From positions 192,337 through 215,230 of the forward strand of contig NW_003546319.1 in the NCBI RefSeq assembly GCF_000090795.2: a DNA stretch of 22,894 nt, given 5' to 3'. Both the position numbers and the translations under genes were made by a program. This document shows positions 1-9,190 of this stretch, piece by piece; positions within the stretch are counted from its first letter, which is position 1; every line of letters starts with the position of its first letter. This DNA comes from Amphimedon queenslandica. Its lineage: Eukaryota; Porifera; Demospongiae; Haplosclerida; Niphatidae. The notes beneath the pieces are model-generated. The model was not told the origin of the DNA, did not search any database, and worked only from the letters and a program-made list of their open reading frames with translations.

Positions 1-374
1 ATAGCCACACAAATAATTGGTGAGTCTTTTATAATTCTTTTTTGCTTTAGGACTGCCTGAACATATATGACTTAATCTTTTTGTTCTACTTTTCCATTGA
101 TCTCCCCTCACTTCTTTTTTAATTTTAAAATTTCGTTCTCTCTTCTTTTTATGCAGCTATTGTAGTTCCATCTGTTATTGGTGTTTCATTATTAGTAGTC
201 ATAATACTAGTGTTAATATTCCTATTCATCCTGTACTTATATCCAAGAATAAGCAACAAGAGAGGTATTTATAAGCCGACTGATGGTGACGACGGTACAA
301 TAAATACTAACGGAGTAACAGACCCAGCATTTGAACTCCCGTCTCAGGGCAACTCAAAAGAAGGAGAAATATAA
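1..374 (+). CDS. 3' end of a type I membrane protein gene (partial)
   Basis: Two exon pieces are visible: 1-19, then an intron at 20-156 (gtgagt donor, atgcag acceptor), then a last exon at 157-374. The junction is phase 1 and joins to Ala. The last exon starts with a strongly hydrophobic segment of about 23 residues (IVVPSVIGVSLLVVIILVLI and onwards), then a tyrosine and basic stop-transfer stretch (YPRISNKRG), then a short acidic cytoplasmic tail containing DPAFEL and ending in EGEI before TAA. This is the shape of the C-terminal end of a single-pass receptor or adhesion protein whose ectodomain lies left of the window. An AATAAA overlaps the region just after the stop (373-378), so the real polyadenylation site is unclear. 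The family cannot be named from this tail. Confidence 0.8.
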
Positions 375-640
375 TAAAGTAACTAATCATTTTCATCCAG
401 ATAAAGAGATCGTGGACTATGTTGTTGTTCTTTATTAAATGTTGTTGTTATTATTTTATTAATTTATGTGGTTGTTGTGAATGCTATAATCATCAATTCT
501 ATGACTAAAATACAAATAACAGTAGACTAAGTTAAATTATTTTTAAAAATAATTATAAAAGTATATTTCTCTATAATAATTTATCATTAGGACACACCTT
601 CTTACCACGCCTACCAATTAATATCCTGCAGTTGAAGGAG
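375..640. other. Intergenic gap, gene 1 to AKNA-like gene
   Basis: AT-rich, with AATAAA at 373-378 as a possible polyadenylation signal for gene 1. It must hold the 3' UTR of gene 1 and the promoter/5' UTR, or a non-coding first exon, of the next gene. A good 3' splice site (tcctgcag, ending 631) lies nine bases before the chosen ATG, so an upstream exon in this gap, or a gene continuing further left, cannot be excluded. Confidence 0.5.
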
Positions 641-3474
641 ATGGAAAAACTGCAGAGAGAAAACGAAAACAACAAGCAACTTTACAAGAGTCTCCTCAAA
701 GACTACGAAGACGCGCTCTACCAATTAGCAGAGGCAAGGCTGCACATTGACCGGCTGCGTTTTGGAGCAGACGTGGACATAAACAAGCACTACATCATAA
801 CACACTCAAAACAAGAGCAGGGAGACCCGAACGCCGAGGAGCTTTCTTTTACTAGGAAAGAGAGAGAAATGGAAGCTTGCTCTGGTCTAATAAATTCGAT
901 AGGTGATGTGCAGTCCCGTTTGAATCAATTGCATGAGGCAACTGCAAGATCTGAAGAGTCTCCACCACTTGATGCAATGAATTCCGAACTGCTTGATGTA
1001 CTGAGACTTCATGAGAGACTCTCGAACGAGCTGGCTCCATTTTTAAAGGAGAAGGAAAGTGGAAATACAGATTACGTCAAGAATGAGGTGGGCTGCACTT
1101 TTATATAATTCATCAAAAATAATAATATTATATTTAGTTATCAGCATTGGGGAAACAGCTAGAAGATTTTATTACCTTGCTGCAAGAAAGAGAAAAGAGA
1201 AGAGCACAAGATTATAGGTATGACAAAAAAGCAGCTATAGTGCATGCATGGTGTTTAAAGGCAGGTTTGCTGATGCTAAGCCATATAGTGTTGTCAATCA
1301 AATTTTTAAAGTGTGGGTAATTTGTGACCTTTTGATGCATGTTTTCCACTAGAATAGAACCAAATACTGTTCCAGCATATATGTAGCATCAAGCCTAACT
1401 TATTGTGAACCCACCTTAACTGCCAAATAGTTCCATTTAACACAAGCAATAGTGCAATAGAAGCAATACTAAATGTACTAATGAGCCTTTTCTTTATATA
1501 GGACAAGTCATGAAAGCAGCTATGTGCCACCAATTACCAGCATAAAAGTAAAATTGAATAACAATAATAGTAATAAATGGCAATAATAAAACTTGTTTTT
1601 TTCATGAGTAGAACCAGTTTGACGAGTTGTATCTACACTCAACCTCTGAGTCTGCTGAATCTGAAGTGGATGGTAATCATGGAATGAGTGTTGTTGTTAA
1701 GCCTTTGTCTTCATGCCCAAAGTATAATGCATGGCTCAGTAATAATAATGATGATGATGAGAGCTCTAGTGAGAGTGATGGAATATATGGAGGTAATGCC
1801 ACAGAAGAAGTGATCAATGGAAGACAAAATACACCCTCCACTGCTTGTCATAAAATTACTAGTTTGAGTAAAGGTAAAGCTTCACTAATACCAAGGCCAG
1901 TCAGGGTTGCAAGAAGCAAGAAAATGGATACAAATCCAGAGCCATTGCAGCATAGACAGAAATCTAAGCCGGCAAGCAGGCCATCTAAAATTCCGACTTA
2001 TAAAGGGAAGGTATTTAACAAAGGGAATAAAGAAGCTCAGCCTTCAAAGATACCCAAATACAAAGGAAATGCTAGACAAAAGGAGAACATTGGAGCTAGT
2101 AAACCTGAAAAGCATCAAGCTGGACCTGAAACAGTTATTAAAAATGCAAGACCCCCTGAAAACGAAGACAAACAGTTAGTGCTTGCATGAATGATGCATG
2201 CTAATTGGTGACTATATATTTGCTAATGGCTCCATGAAATGTCTTACTTATTATCACTTATTATTTATAATTATAGAGATCTCATTCAATTGAGAAATGA
2301 AATATCTGATCTAATCAAAGAGCTAGCTATAGGACACTTGAATCCAGCAGGAGACAGCAGATGTAAGGTAGAGAAAGAAAATGAAGGAAAAGGAAACTCT
2401 AAAACTAGCAAATTGAATAGAAATGAAATGGAAAGAAGTAACAATAGAAAAGGAAGCAAGCAGTCAAATGGAAGCCGGAGAGCTGCAACATCAAGATTAA
2501 GTCCAAATCCTGATCTTAGCATGAGTGATAAATCAATGATGACGATTCCTCCATTAATTGCCGAAAAATGCACTCAAATGCCTTCAAGTGTATTATTACC
2601 ATTGAAAACTAAAACACGCTCAAAAAGAAGAGACAGAAAAAGACTTTACCACAAGTATTATTCATCATCAAGTACTTCACTGTCTTCATTAGAAGACAGT
2701 GAGGCAGTTTTTGAAAGAGATAAGAGTTCTCGAAAGAAGGTACGAAATCGATTAAGAGATATAAAAAAGCCACGAAAGAAAAAGACTTGTGCAAAAAGAA
2801 AGAAGACTAAAGCTTATTTGTCTAAATATGTGCATAGCACTAGCAGCAGTAGCAGTTGTACTAGTATTGAAACAACATCAGGGGAATCAATGGAATCTGC
2901 TGCCTACCACATACACACAATATCTCCTCAAAGAAAGAAACTTAATCAAACAAAATTGCATCACATAAATTCTGACTTTAGACCTAGGAAAAAAACCGTA
3001 CCAGTTTATTCTTGTGTTCATCCACAAAATCTGGAACCCATTTTGGCATGTTCTCATTCCTGTACTCAGGGTCCTAACTTGAGCTGTTCAGTCTGTAGCT
3101 GTGTTTGTCACCCCAAACCACCTGATCTCATTCCACAGAAATCAGTAACCAGCTCCCACAAAGTAATAATAAAATTATCATGCACCTATTAAATTTTTAA
3201 GCTTGACTTGCAACACAGCATTACCTTTGTGAATGTGAATAGCAAGAAAAACCCTTTTGCAATTTAACTTTTAAAAAGCAGTACATTTGTCCAAAATTTT
3301 TAAAATTAAGAGCTTAATCAGGGCCATAAAAGTTCTAGGTATTTGCTATTAATTTTTTTTCAGTCTATAGATTTAAGTGAAGCTGTAGAGTTAGCCCAAG
3401 GCATCAAGAACTCATCAGAAAGAATGAATAAAAGACTAATGAAGATATTAATTGGAGGAGGAGAGTGCCACTAA
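641..3474 (+). CDS. AKNA-like coiled-coil protein (six exons)
   Basis: Exons: 641-1087, 1138-1217, 1502-1547, 1618-2174, 2277-3162, 3364-3474. Phases agree at every junction, giving about 708 aa. The ATG at 641 has purine at -3 and G at +4; an acceptor at 631 allows an upstream exon instead. Residues 1-40 are a coiled coil ending in IDRLRFGADVDI, which resembles the AKNA domain signature (IDQLRLGA-type). A second helical stretch follows (ELLDVLRLHERLSNEL, then LGKQLEDFITLLQEREKRR). The middle is Ser/acidic and then Lys/Arg-rich, with TRSKRRDRKR and PRKKKTCAKRKK as possible NLSs. Further on are a helix (DLIQLRNEISDLIKEL), a seven-Cys cluster (about 3017-3105) and a C-terminal helix (LSEAVELAQGIKNSSERMNK) like the end of AKNA/AKNAD1 proteins. 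Vertebrate AKNA is a centrosomal microtubule organiser once described as an AT-hook transcription factor. Exon 4 has tandem acceptors (tag at 1611, cag at 1617), so NQ may be inserted. Family assignment is by motif only; the exon structure is firmer. Confidence 0.65.
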
Positions 3475-3595
3475 AACAGCTATAATTATTATACATTAAT
3501 AATATAATCAGAGAATAATTTCCTAACAATAATAATTATAATTCATAATAATAATTTTAATAATTCATAATAAGAACTAGTGAGTCAATCGAAAA
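3475..3595. other. Tail-to-tail gap, AKNA-like / KLHL20
   Basis: Only 121 nt separate the two stop codons, so both 3' UTRs must sit here or overlap as sense-antisense. The sequence is nearly pure A/T with AAT-type repeats, and no clear AATAAA is visible on either strand. Confidence 0.7.
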
Positions 3596-6500
3596 TTAAT
3601 TAGGCAAGTTCACAACGCCAACCCCACATCCCAGTCTCTTATGGTTCATGGCACAAGCATTCTTCCATTGGTGCTCCACTGTATCCAGCCACTCCACTGT
3701 CTTTAGGTAACTATTGCCATTAAAACCACCGACGGCATAAAGTTTATTGTTAAGTACACACATCCCGAGACCACTCCGCCTCTCGTTCATTGCGACGACA
3801 GAACACCAGCGATCGTTTCTTGGATCATATCTGGAGAAATGAGATATAAAGAGTCAATGTAGTTTATTTATTATGAGCAAATTTAGAAGAGGTGAGAAAA
3901 GAATTGGCTCAAACTTGATGCATAGCATAAGGACGTGTATTATGCAACAAAAATGTAATAAAAATGCAGAATTCTCTACTTGAATTTTTTGGTGAAATTT
4001 GGCCCAAGACACTGTACTATTATAGTACAGAGACTTTTCCCTAATTTTTGAGCAACTTTAAAAATTTGTATAAAATCCAATTTTGATCGGAATCAGCTCA
4101 AACTTTCTACACAACATAAGAATGTGTATATGCATCAGAATAAATCATAAAAATGGAGAATTCTCTCCTTTTCAATTTTGGTGAAATTTGGCCCGAGACA
4201 CTGTACTATAGTACAGGGACTTTTGTCTAATTTTTGAGCAACTTAAAAAATTCGTATAAAATCCAATTTTGATTGGAATCAACTCAAACTTTCTACACAA
4301 CATAAGACCATGTCTATGCATCAGAATAAAATATAAAAATGGTGAATTCTCTCCTTTCCAATTTTGGTGAGATTTGGCCTCAGACACTGTACTATAGTAC
4401 AGGGAATTTTCCCCAATTTTTGAACAACTTAATAAATTTCTTTAAAATGATCAAAATTATCTAAAAATATCCACATTTACATGTGCATAGCATACATATA
4501 AGATCATTATGCATCATAAGATACATGACACTGCTAATACCTTTCAACACTGCTCAGTTCAAAGGTATCGTCTCTACCTCCAACAGCATACAATACATTA
4601 TCAATGACGGCGACTCCTAAGTGCTTCCGCTTGACTTGCATTGGCGAAACGTTGGCCCACTTATCGGACTTTGGATCATATCTAATTTAAAAAATTAATT
4701 AATAAATGATAATAATAATAATTAAAAAAATTAATTAATTAATAATAATAATAATAAAATTAATGACCTTTCCACGGTGCTTAAAGGTGACACTCCGTCG
4801 GACCCTCCCACTGCATACAGGCAACCATCAAGTACCCCTATTGCCACACCCAGTCTCTGAGAATTCATAGAACGAACTGAAGACCAGGAATTAGTGCCAG
4901 TATCATAACTAGAAAAACAAAAAAACATGTAAAATAAATCTTTCCTACCTTTGACTTGCTCTCTCCTTCTCTCTCTTTCCCTCTCTCTCTCTTTACTTCT
5001 TCCTCTCTTTTAGTCCCTACCTTTAATTCCCACTCTCCCTCTCTCTTTCATTTCTCTCTCTTTACTCCTCCTCCCTCCCTCCTCTTTCCCTTCCTCCCTC
5101 TCTCTCTCTCCTCTCTCTCTCTCTCCTTTTCCCACTTACCACTCCACAAAGTCCAAGCACGAGATACCATCCTGACCTCCTATAGCATATATCTTCTTAT
5201 CTAAGACTGCCACACCCACACTTGTCCTACAGACACTCGTTGGGGCAATATTAGAAGACCAGTAGTCGGTCATGTGATCATAACGCTCTATTGTATTGAG
5301 GTAGCTGACTCCGTCATGGCCGCCGACTGCGTATATGAAATTATCGAGGACAGCAATTCCTACTCCGCATCTTTTCTTGTTCATACTAGCAACTTGCTTC
5401 CATTTGTTGTTAACAGAATCATATCTAAGAGAGAGAGAGAAGAGAAAGAGGGAGAGAGAGAGAGAGAGTAGGAGGAGGAGGGAGAAAGAAAGAAGAGTAG
5501 GAAGATAAAATTATATACACAGTTTCTATCACTTATACATTATACACTGTACCTTTCTACCATGTTAATAGCATCCCCACTACACCAACCACCAACTGCA
5601 AACATCATCTCGTTGCTACCCATTGGTTTCCGTGGGCGTGTCCTAGTCCCTCCCATCTGCGATCGCTTCTCAGGCAGCAGGAGGTAGTCTTTCGCTTCAT
5701 CTACAAGATCCCGACAGGTTTCATTCTGACGGATCAAGGGCTCAGAACTGACACGAGACACGAGATACTCTCTCTCTAGGAGAGCAAAACGAACGTGTTC
5801 TAATACGTTGGGCAGCTCTGATTTTCTCTCTGGTACTTTGTGCTGTACCCATTTCATGACAGACTCATACACTAGCTCCTCGTTTTGAACGTTGAGTTCT
5901 TCACTTTGAATGAGACAGACCAGCTCCTCAGAGCTGAGGTCTAGAAACTCCTCGGACTCGACTACCTGAAAATTAAAAAGTACTTCTAAAATCTATACTT
6001 ATTGAAAATCGGTGCAAACTTTCTAAGAATATGTTACAATATGAATTTTTTCATAGCAATTTTTTTTAAAAACCATGTACTACAATCCATGGTCTTTGGT
6101 TAATTTTCTTGAAGCAATTTTGATTAGACACATTTTAATTAAAATGAAAGAAAATGCTAAAATTATAGTAGGGCTAAATCTAAAGCAATGCAACAGTACA
6201 TGTACATGCAATAAAAAAGTAGACATTTTAATTTAAAATTAATATCAAATACCTCGAGATAGTGTTTAAGAGCATAAGAGTGAGCTGCATCACGAAGATC
6301 CGGACAAGAATGAGCGTCGGCAAAACTTCTAACTCCGAGACAATTCGAAGAGCATAACTGGGACTTAAGGAACTCGCAGCAAACGTCGCGTACCCACGCC
6401 AACTGTAAGAGACAAGCTGCTGGGAGCAACTCCTGTACATTGTCCTCTGTTATTGATATGGTGGCTGTGTAACAATAATTTAAAATGGCTTCCATTATGT

Positions 6501-6723
6501 GACTGGGTATGTCGTGTATGGTGACTGATGGATTCTCGCTCTCTTTCATCTCTCCCGTGAACATGGCGGAGAAGTAAGGCGAGCAGGAAGAGAGGATTGC
6601 TCTGTGAGCGTTGAAAGTAGCCCCTCCAGCTTCTATCCTCACGTCGATTAGTTTACCGTCAGTTCTGAGAGAGTGGAGCCCGTTCATACATTGAAAAGCA
6701 TGGCTACTGTTGGTCTTTATCAT
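3596..6723 (-). CDS. KLHL20: KLHL20 orthologue: BTB-BACK-Kelch Cullin-3 adaptor (six exons)
   Basis: Exons (transcript order): 6723-6253, 5965-5553, 5424-5140, 4908-4768, 4681-4541, 3830-3596; total 561 aa. The first junction is phase 0 and the other four are phase 2. BTB is at about residues 20-120 ([31 protein letters not shown]) and BACK at about 125-235 ([18 protein letters not shown]). A linker ending TRTRPRKPM leads into six Kelch blades, each with a GG pair ([72 protein letters not shown]). Blade-specific words such as [21 protein letters not shown] and GGRDD match KLHL20 rather than other KLHLs. The family recruits substrates to CUL3-RBX1 ubiquitin ligases; mammalian KLHL20 targets include DAPK1 and PML. 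The protein stops at GVVNLPN, lacking the short His/Ile/Trp tail I recall for the vertebrate protein. The first in-frame ATG (6723) is preceded by an overlapping uORF. Symbol by strong motif match, not by search. Confidence 0.93.
3905..4450. repeat. Tandem intronic repeat, about 187 bp x 2.9 (KLHL20 intron 5)
   Basis: Three diverged direct copies fill most of intron 5 (3831-4540). The anchor word CTCAAACTT starts at 3908, 4097 and 4283, giving periods of 189 and 186. Each copy runs: CTCAAACTT, a CATAAG word, tgcatcagaata, AATTCTCTCC (variant in copy 1), GGTGAAATTTGGCC (gagatttggcc in copy 3), a TGTACTATAGTACA palindrome, then TTTTTGAGCAACTT. The palindrome is perfect in copies 2 and 3 and interrupted in copy 1. 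No reading frame is conserved. Confidence 0.9.
4705..4758. repeat. AAT/AATT microsatellite in KLHL20 intron 4
   Basis: This AT-only run of (AAT)n units around TTAATTAATT words fills most of the 86-nt intron between exons 4 and 5. It leaves little room for splicing signals other than the borders themselves. Confidence 0.8.
4957..5133. repeat. Pyrimidine-rich CT tract, KLHL20 intron 3
   Basis: About 175 nt are almost purely C/T on the + strand (CTCTCTCT, CCTCCCTC), so the KLHL20 transcript is GA-rich here. The tract ends just next to the exon 3 donor (gtaagt, complement of 5134-5139). It has runs with mirror symmetry that could adopt H-DNA. See the finding on pairing with the tract at 5425-5495. 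Confidence 0.9.
5425..5495. repeat. GA tract at the 3' splice site of KLHL20 intron 2
   Basis: Purine-only GA/GGA repeats on the + strand read as a CU-rich polypyrimidine tract in the transcript, running directly into the acceptor of exon 3 (AG is the complement of 5425-5426). Confidence 0.9.
6000..6110. repeat. Possible degenerate copy of the dispersed intronic repeat (KLHL20 intron 1)
   Basis: The segment holds GCAAACTTTCTA near 6011 and an AAACCATGTACTAC...CCATGG word near 6070, in the same order as the anchor (CTCAAACTTTCTACA) and CATGGGCTATAGTACAGG words of the repeat family. Similarity is weak, so this may be chance in AT-rich sequence. Confidence 0.4.
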
Positions 6724-6767
6724 CGGGGAGGAGAGAAATGGAGAGGAGTAGCAAGAAGACACACCAT
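6720..6767 (-). promoter_or_regulatory. uORF overlapping the KLHL20 start codon
   Basis: An upstream ATG (complement of 6765-6767) opens a 15-codon frame whose TGA (6722-6720) overlaps the KLHL20 ATG (6723-6721) in an ATGA arrangement. Such overlaps can support termination-reinitiation and lower or condition translation of the main ORF. It matters only if the transcript starts upstream of 6767. Confidence 0.55.
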
Positions 6768-7022
6768 TTACTTGTAAACAAAGGCGTAGTTTTGGGCGGG
6801 AGTGTATCGCCCACTCCGTATACTTTAAACACGTGGTAACACGTGTGTTGTTTACTATCTATCTTTTGCCGGTTTATTATTATTCTTTTGGGGAAGTGAA
6901 AAAAGCACACACTTCCAAAAATGTCATGCATTATCTCAAAGGAATTTTTCCCGAAGTGTCTTTGGTTATAAAATTTTCACCAAAAAAAACAGAACAAGGA
7001 GGCGCGGTCAAAACACATCGCC
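6724..7022. promoter_or_regulatory. Divergent promoter KLHL20 / ANKRD45
   Basis: The start codons of two head-to-head genes lie 299 nt apart. Two perfect CACGTG E-boxes sit at 6830-6835 and 6840-6845, ten bases apart (one helical turn), in the middle of the gap. A GC box (GGGCGGG, 6794-6800) and a nearby inverted partner (CGCCCACTCC, from 6809) lie on the KLHL20 side. GGGGAAGTG (from about 6890) is a possible ETS-type site. No TATA box is obvious. The E-boxes suggest bHLH control (USF/MYC/MiT type), which is inference. Confidence 0.65.
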
Positions 7023-7956
7023 ATGACAACCACTAAACAAATGAATGAAGAAGAAGAGCAATCTCCTGACCTCTTCAAGTTAGTAGAGGAAGGAGACCTC
7101 ATCAAACTAACAGAGGTCTTAGAAGAAGGACAGCAGGATCTATCAGTCCGTAATCGCTGGGATAAGAGCATACTGGAGATTGCTGTCATTCTAGGAAGAA
7201 CAGAAATTGTAAAACACTTGATTACTAAAGGTGGGAATGTAAACCAGGCCAACAAGAGAGGTAAGGAGATAGAGAAAGCAAGCAAGGAATGATTGCACTA
7301 CTCCTCCCTGCATGTGCTACTGTAGGTTATGCTGTTCTTCATGTTGGTGCAATGTGGGGTAAAAGGGATTGTTTGGAGGCGCTGATAGAGGCTGGAGCTG
7401 ATATTAATGCAGTCACTAAATATAATGAGACTCCAAAGGACTCTGCTGCAAGATATGGGCACAAAGAGTGTGTGGATCTATTTGAATCAACAGGTAATAC
7501 TAGTATAATATAGGTTACATCATTACATGCATAATGCACTAAATGTCTCCTTGCAACTGTACAGAGGCAAGAACAATACTGCGTGATGCTATCACGCAAG
7601 CAAGAGATCTCTTGTCGAATCCTGAGAGAATACTAGGCAAATGGAATAAAGATGACAAGGTACTGTGAATAGCTGGGCTTAAATTTTCCAAAATAAATAC
7701 TAACATCAATTGTATGTTTATTTAAACTTTATTAGCACAAAAATTTCACATCTATGCATGGTATTTATAACAATCTCTCTTTTATGTGTACATACATATA
7801 CAGTCAAAAGTTACTGGATTATGTAATGAGAAGACAGATTGGCTGCAAAGAAGCATAGAGGCACAGTCAAGCAAGGAGTCCATACTACTCCAAGTTGAAG
7901 ACTTTAAGCAACGCTTTGATCCTTACTTTGGAAAATTAGACCCACTCACAGATTAA
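7023..7956 (+). CDS. ANKRD45: ANKRD45 orthologue: ankyrin-repeat protein (four exons)
   Basis: Exons: 7023-7260, 7326-7493, 7565-7659, 7804-7956; junction phases 1, 1, 0; 217 aa. The N-terminal two thirds hold about four ankyrin repeats: LFKLVEEGDLIKLTEVLEEG, SILEIAVILGRTEIVKHL, VLHVGAMWGKRDCLEALIEAG and PKDSAARYGHKECVDLFES. The C-terminal helical part (EARTILRDAI, LCNEKTDWLQRSIEAQ, then QVEDFKQRFDPYFGKL) follows the pattern of vertebrate ANKRD45: an Ala-Arg-x-x-Leu start, then KNEWL-like, then a conserved tail. That, with the same overall size, is why I chose this name. In vertebrates ANKRD45 is linked to cilia and cell division; its biochemical role is poorly known. The ATG at 7023 is the first in frame. 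It shares its promoter with KLHL20. A plain ankyrin protein of another subfamily is the alternative. Confidence 0.8.
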
Positions 7957-7992
7957 TGTTCATTCTATTATGAATACATTAATAATACCAAT

Positions 7993-7998
7993 AATAAA
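7993..7998 (+). terminator. Polyadenylation signal of ANKRD45
   Basis: AATAAA lies 37 nt after the ANKRD45 stop in the 190-nt tail-to-tail gap shared with the 7TM receptor gene. A second AATAAA-like word (caataaatc) lies near 8062. AT-rich sequence makes chance occurrences likely. Confidence 0.45.
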
Positions 7999-8146
7999 AA
8001 TCATTTTAAATTAGTAATCTGCTTTAGCAATACACAATAATCGTACAATTATTCGCTTGACAATAAATCAATAATAATAATCTCTGTGCTCTTGATAAAA
8101 GGAATAAGATGATGTATCTTGCAAGAATATCAACGGCAAAACAAAA

Positions 8147-9190
8147 CTAATTTACTCCCTTTAAATAGCTGGGCAGGGATCCTTTCTTCACAAGACTCTC
8201 CTGAAATTCAACGTACATACCTGATGCATTATAAGTAATAATTGAATCGGATCTATTACTTCTCATGGCCGCAACCTTGTAACGGAAGGAGAGGGCTATC
8301 CTTGAGCAGGTCTTTGAATCAAAGATATAAGCCAGAGAGAGTGCCAAGCCTTGAATATTAAGTGCAATGATAGGGATACTTTGAACATACGGATGCAAGA
8401 TTTGAACAATGTTTATATCGACAATGATGTAAATTATGACGATTAGTTCAAAACCAAAGTAGATGAAAGGATAGGCTTGAAGGACTCTGAGTTTCTTCAT
8501 GAGTCCTTCTATCCTTGGCTTTTCTTGTGGGTCGTAAATACCGGTATACTTCTGCTTTTCTCTATGAAGATTTACATGAGATGCAATGTAGAAGACTATG
8601 ACCAAGAAAAGGGCTAGAAATTGAGGGACAAAGCAAAGAAATGTGATTAGTATGACCCCATTTTTTTCTTCTTTACATTCGCTGATATTAACATAAGTAA
8701 TCTCACACAGTGCTCCAGTAGGGCCATACATACCAAGGGGCAGTGGTATCCAAACATAAAGGAGAGGAACAATTAATGTAGTCAGTACTTCAAGGACTTC
8801 AAACACTCTGCGAGCATAAAACTGAAAAGAACTCATCACAAACATATCAACTACAATCCAAGTCACAATAAATAGCTGTAGGTGTTCCGAATAGACTCCC
8901 AATAAGCCTATAAACTTGCAATAGCCAGTGTTCTCAGACACATTACTGACAATGAGAGGATGAAACTGTAAAATAGATGTCAAGCCATGAAAACAAATAG
9001 TTATGTTTAGATACATAACAAGTCTCTGAGGATGGAAGTGATACTTCTTCAAGTATATGAGACAGAGGATAAGTGTGAGACTAACCAAGACTGAGATTCC
9101 ACCAGCTACAATGTTCATTATAGCAAGATGCCTAAAAGTATTAGTATCACTACACTCTGTTCCATTAGGGCCACTAGTTGAGCTTGACAT
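8147..9190 (-). CDS. Seven-transmembrane receptor, family unassigned
   Basis: A single uninterrupted frame of 347 aa from the ATG at 9190 (A at -3). Hydrophobic helices lie at about residues 24-47, 57-80, 94-119, 132-151, 178-203, 240-262 and 267-291. Cys91 just before TM3 and Cys162 in extracellular loop 2 can form the standard disulfide. A short Ser/Thr/Asn N-terminus carries NGT, and NVS and NIS are further possible glycosylation sites. The third intracellular loop (HREKQKYTG to MKKLRVLQ) is basic. DRY and NPxxY motifs are absent, so it is not a typical rhodopsin-class receptor; the spacing recalls cAMP-receptor/secretin-like groups but I cannot place it. The frame stays open upstream of the ATG and encodes a hydrophobic run (CWLLSIILLALSPLI) preceded by a possible acceptor (tttcatcag), so the true N-terminus may be longer and carry a signal peptide. 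Confidence 0.85.
   Translation of the reverse strand: MSSSTSGPNGTECSDTNTFRHLAIMNIVAGGISVLVSLTLILCLIYLKKYHFHPQRLVMYLNITICFHGLTSILQFHPLIVSNVSENTGYCKFIGLLGVYSEHLQLFIVTWIVVDMFVMSSFQFYARRVFEVLEVLTTLIVPLLYVWIPLPLGMYGPTGALCEITYVNISECKEEKNGVILITFLCFVPQFLALFLVIVFYIASHVNLHREKQKYTGIYDPQEKPRIEGLMKKLRVLQAYPFIYFGFELIVIIYIIVDINIVQILHPYVQSIPIIALNIQGLALSLAYIFDSKTCSRIALSFRYKVAAMRSNRSDSIITYNASGMYVEFQESLVKKGSLPSYLKGVN

Noticed and set aside
2239..2276. Separate gene starting MSYLLSL before the fifth AKNA-like exon
   Set aside because: The stretch is intron. The phase-2 donor at 2175 and acceptor at 2276 join in frame into the same protein.
4956..5204. 82-aa Ser/Leu/Pro frame on the + strand
   Set aside because: Translation of the CT repeat in KLHL20 intron 3, running into antisense of exon 3.
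6724..6762. N-terminal extension of KLHL20 from a GTG at 6762
   Set aside because: There is no ATG upstream in this frame. The first ATG (6723) gives a normal KLHL N-terminus, and the upstream ATG (6767) is in another frame.
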